This document shows, piece by piece, positions 52,148 through 62,100 of a stretch of DNA of 64,000 bases (position 1 is the first letter of the stretch; each line of letters opens with the position of its first letter). The position numbers were made by a program, and so were the translations under genes. Where the stretch lies: positions 2,198,501-2,262,500 of the forward strand of contig NC_089724.1 in the NCBI RefSeq assembly GCF_035083965.1. The letters are read 5' to 3'. The DNA is from Branchiostoma lanceolatum. Lineage: Eukaryota > Chordata > Leptocardii > Amphioxiformes > Branchiostomatidae. The notes under the pieces were generated by a model. The model did no database searches, was not told where the DNA came from, and was given only the letters and a program-made list of their open reading frames with translations.

Positions 52148-54430
52148 CTTTGCCGTCTGTTGAGTTGAGTTCTGACTGTGATGCGAGTGCCACAGTTACG
52201 AGGTGCCGCACTGGTACAGGCTGCTGTATGGGGTGGGCATATGAAGAGTCAAGTCACAAAATAAACATCACATCCTTGACAACAGTGGTGCGTGCTGCTA
52301 ACTTTGTAAACTTGCCCATTAAAATGTATTTTGAATTACTAACAACAGCATAAGGAACACCAGGTAATGCACACTGTTTATGGAGACGGAGTAAAAATTT
52401 AAAGCGAACGACCGAACGGTTGGTTGACGTAGGGTATAAAAGGCAGAGAGGGAACAAGTATTGGGGTCGCAATAAAATTGTACAGTCTCAAAAACATTGA
52501 ATTATTTTTATCAACGAAAATCAATCTAAATTTCATCGTACAGAGAAGGACTAGATTAATTATTTTGTTCCAGGTCTGATATCAATCTTTGTAAATATCG
52601 TTAAGCTTACAGTTTAAGTCTACAGAGCAAAAAAGCTAAACCGTCCCGAACTGTTCCCTGCTTTTACTGTGACGTAATCGACAGCCTTAATTGAAATGCC
52701 TTGCGACTAACCGAACCTTCAGTCTAAATAATCATTTTTTTATGGTGTGATGTTCAATAATGAGAGTAGGGTGAATATTTGGCGCAAGTTTGTACGTGTA
52801 TGTTATTCAAATAACACTATTATCGTTGACATTAAATGTAATGAGAAAATGTTCTGTATCCGTATCCTACAGTCATTCTTTATTATCTAGCTATCTATAA
52901 TAGCCAGACTGTGTGAACTTATAACAATCCTCCGTTCCTAGCTCATATTTCTGTACAGTCATAAGGACACAAACATGCGTTTATGAAAATAACTGTTTTC
53001 ACAATGCCGTCGAATTTTAAATGCCAGTATAGTCTCTAAATTTTAGAGACTAAAACTAGAACTGACGTGGTAGCTGCTGTTTTTACTCAGCCACATCCGG
53101 GGTATTCGACAACTGGTGGGCAAAAGGGGGTCAGCTGATTAGATTACAAATTAACGTTTAATAAATTAATTAATCTGTTGCCAAACGTGAACAAAATGGA
53201 TAAAGCCTAACGTGCTATTTGAAGTCAAGTATTTCGCATGGATAATCAGGCGAACAATTTCACCCTTGACCCATGTTTGTGTTCACCTCTGACCTCACCA
53301 CGGAAGGGCAATTGCAAGTTACACCGCACCTGTTTACGTGGAGAGAAAAGAAAACACACCATAGGAAGCAGGTAATGCTTGGAAACAAGTATGCAAGTAT
53401 TTTGATACCTAGTGTGGTAGTATGAGTTTGTTTCTGTGGAAAAAGTATTACCTCAAGGTGATATTTTATAGGCCTTTTAACGAATGTGCACATGGTAAAA
53501 ATGAAGGGGGAGGGGGGCGAAAACATTTACACACCTGCGACTTTCAATTACTTCAGGCAAAGTGGCCGTTTTTGAGGAAATAAAATGCTATCGAAAAGAC
53601 AGGTTGTAAATTTATAGGCGTAAATAACCAATATGGAAGCACCTAGAGGTTACTAGTGAAATCGACAAACTTCATGTTGGTCCTGGGAGGGGGTGTGGCT
53701 GATTGAAACAAATTTTGTTAGCCCTGGAAGTTAAGGAGGTAGCAGAACACAGTTTCCGGCCTATGGGGATTTCTATAGTTAAGGGCCGCAAGGTGATTAG
53801 CTTTGACGTGGTAAAAATCATAGTGCGGTGCACTTGAGAAATACAAACAACGAATATGTTTGAGCAGGGTACAACCTACAAATAACCAGAAAAACAAAAA
53901 ATTCTGTTGGCGTATCGGCTCCTCACGCCCACTTTGAAACAGCGCTCTGCGAGAGGTCAATGAACTGCACAGACTGACCCCGTGAGGCGGTTGCACAAGA
54001 TGGCGCATTTATACACAGAGCGGAAAAGGCCCACTATCCAAATCCTACAGTCTAAAAGCCAACATATTTCTACACCACACAGCACAGTTTACACATGGAT
54101 GCCTCTCACATGCAGCTTTCTACCCAGTCTTCAAGAGTTTGGGCCGCACTACTCTCTGTACCCGCATCATCGACCCCCGGGTGTCGCGGATTAAAACTGT
54201 GTTCTGCTATCTTTAACCTCGTTGGTTATTGACTTTGTTTCTGTAATCTTGATTCTATCAAGTATTATTTACACTATTATATAAATAACAGATTGATTTT
54301 TATTATTCATTCATTTTCTCAATAGGCTGGACATGGCAAGGGCAGGATATGGGTATCCCACTGGAGTTTCATATGATAGGTCTCCCACCAGGTTGACTGC
54401 AACAGCAAGACAAGCAATGCTGAAGAACAG
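52148..54430. other. Intergenic between gene B and the zinc-finger gene
   Basis: A TATAAAA word at 52436-52442 on the plus strand has no attached gene nearby. One transposon-like element lies at 53735-54212. An acceptor-like CTCAATAG ends at 54325, so 54326-54430 may be 5' UTR of the zinc-finger gene. Nothing else is assignable. Confidence 0.5.
53735..54212. mobile_element. TTAA-flanked inverted-repeat element
   Basis: TTAA flanks both ends (53731-53734 and 54213-54216). The ends, GGAGGTAGCAGAACACAGTT and AGATAGCAGAACACAGTTTT, match at 17 of the first 20 positions. TTAA targets are used by piggyBac and Kolobok transposases. 478 bp, no transposase frame. Confidence 0.65.
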
Positions 54431-55606
54431 ATGGCAGCAAAAGAAATGAATCTGAATAACGTTGGTAGGAAACCCTACATGTGTGAAAAGTGTGGGTATA
54501 GAACGATTAGGAGATCAGAACTGTTAGCACATATAAGAATCCATACAGGAGAGAAGCCCTACAAGTGTGACCAGTGTGACTATTCTGCTGCACAGCACTC
54601 TACCTTGAAATACCACAAAGCAAAGCACACTGGCAAGAAACCCCACATGTGTGGGGAGTGCGGGTTCAGGACAGCTCGAAAGTCTACCTTGACTACTCAT
54701 ATGAGAACCCATACAAGTGATAAACCCTACAAGTGTGACCTGTGCGACTATTCGGCAGTTATTAAATCGTCTCTGGATGCCCATCTCAAGAACCACACCG
54801 GTAAGAAACCCTTCATGTGTGGGGAATGTGGATTCAGGACGACTCGAAAGTCTAACCTATCTGCACATATGAGAACACATTCAGGAGAAAAACCCTACAA
54901 GTGTGACCAGTGCGACTATTCTGCAACAAAAAAGTCAAACTTGGACGTTCATATTTTAGCAAATCACACCGGTGAGAAACCCTACATGTGCGGGGAGTGT
55001 GGGTACAGGACGGCTGTCAGAACTAACTTATCTCGACATATGAGAAAACATACAGGAGAGAAACCCTTCAAGTGTGACCAGTGTGATTATTCTGCAGCAA
55101 GTAAATTTTCTTTTGACAAGCATGTAGCAAAACACACCGGAAATCAAGAGAAACCCTACATGTGCGGAGAGTGCGGATACAGGACGGATCAAAAGTCTCA
55201 CCTGCTTCAACATTTGAGAATCCATACTGGTGAAAAACCCTTTAAATGCGACCAGTGTGGCTATTCTGCGACACAGAAATCTAGTTTGCAGGGACATCTA
55301 GGAACTCATACTGGTGACAGACCTTTCATGTGTGGGGATTGTGGGTACAGGGCGCAGAGAAAGTCTGACTTGTCTCGACATATGAGAACTCATACGGGAG
55401 AGAAACCATACAAGTGTGACCAGTGTGACTATTCTGCTGCACAGAAATACAGTCTGGACCTGCATCTAGCTACTCACACTGGTTACAAACCCTTCAAGTG
55501 TGAGGAGTGTGGGTACAAGACAGCTCGAAAGACCCGCTTAACCCAACATATGAAAACACATGCAGGAAATTTAGGAGTCCATAGAACACAAACCTCTGTG
55601 AAGTAG
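54431..55606 (+). CDS. C2H2 zinc-finger protein, 13 fingers
   Basis: A 391-residue frame, almost all of it fingers of the C-x2-C-x12-H-x3-H type (one with H-x4-H), joined mostly by TGEKP linkers. Two finger types alternate strictly for the first 12: MCGECGYRT-type, then KCDQCDYSA-type; finger 13 (KCEECGYKT) is a hybrid. No KRAB, BTB, SCAN or ZAD domain is visible. The N-terminus before finger 1 is only about 15 residues. Start at 54431 gives MAAKEMNLNNVG; more N-terminal sequence from an upstream exon cannot be excluded. Probably a nuclear DNA-binding protein; target unknown. A candidate AATAAA is at 55788-55793. Confidence 0.88.
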   Translation: MAAKEMNLNNVGRKPYMCEKCGYRTIRRSELLAHIRIHTGEKPYKCDQCDYSAAQHSTLKYHKAKHTGKKPHMCGECGFRTARKSTLTTHMRTHTSDKPYKCDLCDYSAVIKSSLDAHLKNHTGKKPFMCGECGFRTTRKSNLSAHMRTHSGEKPYKCDQCDYSATKKSNLDVHILANHTGEKPYMCGECGYRTAVRTNLSRHMRKHTGEKPFKCDQCDYSAASKFSFDKHVAKHTGNQEKPYMCGECGYRTDQKSHLLQHLRIHTGEKPFKCDQCGYSATQKSSLQGHLGTHTGDRPFMCGDCGYRAQRKSDLSRHMRTHTGEKPYKCDQCDYSAAQKYSLDLHLATHTGYKPFKCEECGYKTARKTRLTQHMKTHAGNLGVHRTQTSVK

Positions 55607-56075
55607 TGATATGTTTTCCATTTATGATCAGGTACCAGTTTATTACCACATTAGAATTAGTATAAAGTAACCAGGGCAGTGTCTTTACATGTCTATGGTT
55701 GCACGGTGAACTTAAGTAGCTAGCTGACAATGATGGGTGTGCTGCCCTTTATGCGAATTGCTGTTAATTGTATTTTCCTCTGAAAATAATAAAATTACAG
55801 ATGAAGTTTTTTGAGAGGAAGACCTCCACCCAAAGGGAACAGCTCTCTTTACATGTAAAATGGTTAATAAGGTGCAATGATTCAATAGCAGTACTTTCCA
55901 AACACCCCGAAAATTCAGCTTGTGCAGCAATCAGCTGTCGAGCTATTGCATAAAGGTCAGAAAAGAGCAGAAACAGTTGATAGCATCTTCAAAGCGCTTT
56001 ATTCTCTGTCACCTTTAATCAAATTAGAATCAAAACTTGGCTGACATCTGCGTGCTTGAGGCGTAGGCTGTGACG
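55607..56075. other. 3' UTR of the zinc-finger gene and short intergenic
   Basis: AATAAA at 55788-55793 lies about 180 bp after the stop. The remaining stretch to the end of gene C on the opposite strand holds nothing recognised. Confidence 0.5.
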
Positions 56076-56191
56076 TCACTCAGCCTTGCAGGAGAAAGAA
56101 GAGACGGTCTCCTCGGTGCAGTACATGCCGTCCGGACAGGAGGCGCTGCTGCACTGGTAAGGGGTCATCCTGCTGGTAATGGGAGCCGGAT
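56076..56191 (-). CDS. Lectin gene C last exon: terminal 4-Cys module
   Basis: [18 protein letters not shown] then FSCKAE and TGA. Frame and splice acceptor are intact, though it lies downstream of the premature stop in the preceding exon. Confidence 0.78.
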
Positions 56192-59100
56192 CTGAAGGTG
56201 CATATTGAACATGTAGTCTGAAATTCGCAACGTAAAACGAACGATATTCTTTATTCTTTATTAAAAATTGCAACAAGACAATACATAGTGGAGCGCCAGG
56301 CAGCCAAGCTGATATTACATGAACATTGGAACGTGCGCGTTGATGCTATGATTATAATGTATGATAGCAATCTAAAATATTCACTGCAAACAACAAGCAT
56401 TTGGACTCTGAATTTAGGGCCGTTCTTAAAGATTATTGGGTGCTTGAAAGTTTGCACCACCCATTACAGATATATCCAATATCAATTATTGATAAAAAAG
56501 CTCATATATAAATGTGTGTTCGAGACGTATGTTCGTAAGCTACTGAAATGGAATCATAACGTTAGAAAAAGTGGAATAACCGCATCGAAACATGACGTTT
56601 ATTTAAGTATATGTAAAGGATGTATCAATCATTAAATCATGTCAAAGAGTTTTTATTTTATTTTCGCTTCTGACTGCTTCACAGTTACATTGAAATGATA
56701 CTGCATGATCAAATAACTGGTCTCTACCAGACTAACTACGCCGGCTATAGGGAGAATGTTTGCCAGGGTTTCATTTTGATCTTAACCATGGACTGACTCT
56801 ACTGGCTAATTATTCCTTAATATATGACGAAATTTACGATCCACACGCCCGTAGGAGGGTCTGGTGGAGGCTATCAAATACCTGCCATTCAGTCAGCATC
56901 GATCATCGATCACATTCAGCATCAATGCTGTTCATTGCATGCATAGAGTGCGCGACGGCTTTCTAAAAACAAGAGCTTCTAAAAAAAGCTGGCCATACGA
57001 CCTCATTGTGGTGGGGATGAAACGGTTGAAGTATAGTTTGTAAAAAGAACTAAATTGCACAAGTGCAGTGTTAAGTTTTTTTTCTTCAGTTTTGTGAAGT
57101 TTGGTATGAAATAAACTGTTTTCAAAGTCAGCTTCAAGAAAGCTTTAAAAAAAAGCTGACTGGAGCGCATTTGGAAGAAATGAAATGAAAGTTTCTGCCT
57201 GAAATATGCCAATGAGACTCATTAGCATAATGTATGTGGTGCATTCACCTTTCCTAAAGTCAAAATCAATTATGACATCTGTAGCATTTATCGTATGGGA
57301 TATACAAGTTCCTGCATGAATTATGCAAAAGAGGAAGAAGAAAAAGATGAAGAACACGCCAGAAAAAACAATATATTTCCTCCTTGTATTAAAATTGAAA
57401 GAAAACGAAAAGGTTCTACCTGGGTTCGAACCGGGGACCTACCAGTCCCCACCAAACGTCAGACTCCATCCGCTACCAACTGAGCCATTTGGGATTGACA
57501 GAATATGGTTTTTTAAAGGTACTAGTACCTAATCTTTAAATCTCACTTCACGGCACCATATTTTGGTAACCTTCTTGTCCATTTTCTTAGCAAAATCAGT
57601 TCCTTTTGTTTCATTTTTTGGTAATATATGTAATATGGCCATTTATGGGGATCTGACACGGCATACAGCCACGGATGCCGGCGGAAAGGCCCAATAGACC
57701 TCTTTCCAGTTACGGCGGCCATTTTGAATTCCCAGGGGTCAGCTCGGGGTCATGCACCAAAACGAGGCAGTCCCTGACTCAGATCCTACTATAACCCTGG
57801 GTAATGCCAGTTATACCATCTCCGGTTGTACATTTCGCCCCTCTAAGATGAAATAATCTAATATATGTGCCTTTCATATGTAGAAAATATTGTTGTGGAC
57901 ATTTTGACTTATTTTTGGCTAAATTTTTATTCGTTTTCCACAGTTTTTGATGGGTAACGTAAGGACAGTCTCTACCATGTATCCTCCTTAATATCTTAAC
58001 TACATGTAGTAGGATTAATACAAGACCTGGAAAGACTAGCTGCAGACTGGCATTCTTGTGGGTAAAAAATTAGAAGACAATTGGCAGTTGTTACGACAAT
58101 TTCTAGATACCAAGATCCGGTCTGCACACTAAGCTCTATGGGGTCGACCGGTCCGGTCCAATGCAGAACCCAGTGGGGAAGGCGGGGTAAATCACAGATG
58201 CGTCCCCATCACTAGTTGCCAGCGTAGTTAGTTTGGTAGAGACTGGGGTCGATCCCTGTCCCACTGGCGATAACATTTACGGGTATAGCGTTTCTTTGCC
58301 ATGCCGATCTTAGCATTGAGAAATCATCAAAATCACAGGATAGATCTGCTAAATTTCAGCCCACAATTATCTGGACTCAACTTGTGGAAGTGTATGCTAC
58401 CAAAACTATCATTGGAGCAAACTGACATACAAATATACAAAGAACGCAACCAGTCTATACCCCACCTTTCCCACTGCACTGAGTTCTGCATTGGACTCCA
58501 ATCACCCCATACAGCTTTGTTTACAGAACGGATCCTGGTATCTAGAAATTGTCGGAACAACTGCCAATTGTCTTCTAATTTTTTACCCACAAGAATGCCA
58601 GTCTGCAGCTAGTCTTTCCAGGTCTTGTATTAAACCTACTAGTAAAAAGATATTAAGGAGGATATACAAATGTAGACACTGTCCTTAAGTTACCCATCAA
58701 AAACTGTGGAAAACGAATAAAAATTTAGCCAAAAATAAGTCAAAATGTCCACAACAATATTTTCTACATATGAAAGGCACATATATTAGATTATTTCATC
58801 TTAGAGGGGCGAAATGTACAACCGAAGATGGTATAACTGGCATTACCCAGGGTTATAGTAGGATCTGAGTCAGGGACTGCCTCGTTTTGGTGCATGACCC
58901 CGAGCTGACCTCTGGGAATTCAAAATGGCCGCCGTAACTGGAAAGAGGTCTATTACGCCCTGCTGCGGTATGATAGTATATACAACAATAATGCATTGCG
59001 ACATATTCCGGTGTTGTACAAACAATACATTTTTAACGATTCATGTCCACTTCAAAACATAAACTTTTAAAGGAAAACTTTATATTGTTTCACCATATCG

Positions 59101-62100
59101 TTTGCATGGTTGAATATCAATCTACATTGTAATATTTTGCAACCGTGCAGCATTTTCAATGTTGGGCCCACAGAAGAAAGTGGACATGCCGGGCCGTGCC
59201 GTTTGGCAGGTATAAATGTCCACGCGTGCAGGCAGTGCCCAGGCAGTCTGCCTCCGGGCACAATGCCATACGGCCTGGCGGCCGTATGGCAATAACATGA
59301 TAGTAGAAACTGTACTCACGAACGCATTGGAAGTAGAACGTGTAGTCCTGACAATTCCATCCTTGGGGGCATTGGGCTTAGGAACACCAGTCCATGTCTA
59401 GTTAAAACAGATCAAATAAGGACGAACTGTGGTAAAGGTAAACTATGAATACGCCAAAAACCGTTCCGCGCCCGGGCAACTTGATATGGTTTTCAACTTA
59501 CATCCAATACCTTTCAGTGTGAAGGAACTTACGGTAGTGCATGCCATCTAAAAGGTATTTTCCAAAGTCGCATCCATTTCCTTGATGAACTGTTTCTGGC
59601 GTATCTTATTACCTGGATGCCTAGGCTTCATCAACGTAAGCTATGAATAGTAGAGAGAGTTTCAATTGATTGCTTAAATGTGCAGGAAGAAGGAAACATA
59701 TTCCCCCTACCGGACTCGCAGTGGTCTCCGTGGAATCCGGTGAGACAGCTGCAGCTGTAGGAGTTGATGTCGTCATGGCAACTTCCGCCATTTTGGCACG
59801 GGCCGGAGGCACACTCGTCGATGTCTGTAAAAAGATATTCGAGAATCCAGTTGTCGACAAATTTGCCACAGGCGGGCACAGCTAAAGGAGATTCTACTTC
59901 GTTTCTTATTTGCTATCATCATGTACAATCGTATGCTAACATTCAGTATGATGTAAACTGCACTGGCAAACCTTTTAAAATAAATGCTTCCCGTTTTCGT
60001 ACTGTGATATTTTACAAAATTTCCATTACATATTTTGCTATGTTAATGTACAATTATACTTGATATTTGAAGTTTCTTTTAACACAACCAGGTAATCTCA
60101 CCTGCTGACGCTTCGGTGTCTGTCAGACACCTTCTTCACAGCTCCTGACTGGAGTACTGCTTCTCACCGCTATAAGTAGCCGATGTAGGTGGCGCTTAAA
60201 AGAAACTTCAAATATCCTATGTTCTACCAACCTGATGAAATTATTTTCGGAAATACAATTATACTGTATCATTTTATGTGCATATATTTTCAAAAATATA
60301 ATAAAAAGGACCACTCATCTTTCTGCAAATCTGACTACAAAAGAATCTAAGAAAACACAATGTGAGTGTAGACCATGAAAGTACCTACTTATCTCACAAG
60401 TCTTCCCCTCAAACCCGGCAGGACACTCGCAGAAGGCGGCGGAGTCGTTGAAGCAGGAGGTGCAGTAACCGCCGTTCTGACAGACGTCTTGTCCACAAGG
60501 CTTCAGGTCTTACAGATTCAAAAGAACAACCACAATGAACAAGTCAGTAGTTCCAGTTTACATTCAGCTACTGGTTGGTTAGTAAGGAATTTAGTCACAT
60601 TTTTTCATACTGAAGTGATTCCTATTCATAACTTCTGCCATGATTGGAAGTCAATGCATGCTCATATTGATATCTGAAAAGAAAATTGCCATTTCACAAA
60701 ATACGCCAGACAAAATATAATCAACAGAGACGGCGGGCGCTACAGACTTTCCAATACTTACGATCCACTACTCACGGAGTCACGTGTGCTATCTGCATAA
60801 CGTGACGTCACCCCAGCGGTGGATGGATCATTCCTTGATAAAGACCGATGTCGTACGGTCGAAAATTTGGGTAAGTCCAATTTTTTGTGTTGGAAATTAC
60901 AGTTTAAACTCATTTAAGAATGATTTCTACCAACACAGATGAAATTTCAAGCTAAAAATATTAATGCTTTTCTTTTACATGTCATTCTTGAGTCTGGAGT
61001 GTAACGTTACACGCTGCACCGCTCTATTCTGCCCTCTCGGTGACTGTGTATACAGATTTTGTTTCAAAGCACACAGTTTCCACCGTTGAGTCCGATATTC
61101 CCAATTTAGGTTTTACTAATTGGACTGTAGAACATTGGTGTGAAACTGCCTTACCAGACTGGCAGACGTAGTTGTGCTGCTCACTGCACGGTGCTGTTTT
61201 TCCAAGGAAGTTGTCGGAGCTGTCCAGGAGAACGCACAGGTCACAGGGAGCGGCGGGCTCACTGGCAGACCACTGCATTGGACCTGATATCAAACAGTAT
61301 AAATATTTAGGTTAAATGATTCTGAAACTTTGTAGTAAAATTCTGTATCTAATATATAGCCTGTATAACCGCCCTTCGATGTAACACTCTAGGTTTTGTA
61401 ACAAAAAAGATCAAGCATTGCTTTAACTTCCTGTTTCATAAATCATGCGCTTATCATTAAAAAAAAAAACAGTTCCTGCAAACCTCAACTTTGCAGCTAA
61501 TAATTTACTAAATACCATTGTTCAAAAATATTGTTAGTTTTTGGAAGCCGACCTGAAAACGGAGATCCATGACTGTTGAAAAACGCAACTGGTGCTGCTT
61601 TAATCGCCAGCCAGGTGGAGCCGCCGGCGGAAGCCGCGATCTTGTCAGCGAGGAAACTTTGCTGCTGATCGTCGTTCAGATCCACCAAGCGGCTGCCCAT
61701 GGCGCTGCAGGCTTGTGCTGCGTCCTGGTGGGTTAGAGCGGCGGACGAGAACTGATAGCATTCTCCGGCAAGGGACGCTGGAATTTAGAACAAAAGGTCT
61801 AACGATTTCTTTGGAAGTCTGCGATTGCTTTAACCCTAAGTTAAGTCTTGGTTTTACATTAAAATTTCAACATCTTTCCAGCACTTGCATTATAACATTT
61901 TATAATCTTTTTTTTCCAACTGCGGCTTATACAAACATACAAACTCAATGAAAATGTTTATATCCCTATATTGCTGAGATTTGCACAAAGTTCAAACTCA
62001 GCCAACAATGTGTACACTTGTAAATCATTATGAGTATGCACAGACTAAGATCACAAACGGTTGGGTTACAAAATGTGTCCGTTACTAACTTACTATAGAT

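Noticed and set aside
52436-52442. TATAAAA as a promoter for the zinc-finger gene
   Set aside because: It lies 2 kb upstream with no exon or donor found after it.
54524-55297. Minus-strand frames across the zinc-finger gene
   Set aside because: Shadow frames of the repeated finger codons.
57400-57486. Functional tRNA gene
   Set aside because: A and B boxes are present but the acceptor stem does not pair and there is no normal anticodon arm.
58301-58612. 103-residue frame inside the long-arm fold-back element as a transposase
   Set aside because: No catalytic or DNA-binding motif; part of the frame lies in the right arm and is just complement of the left arm.
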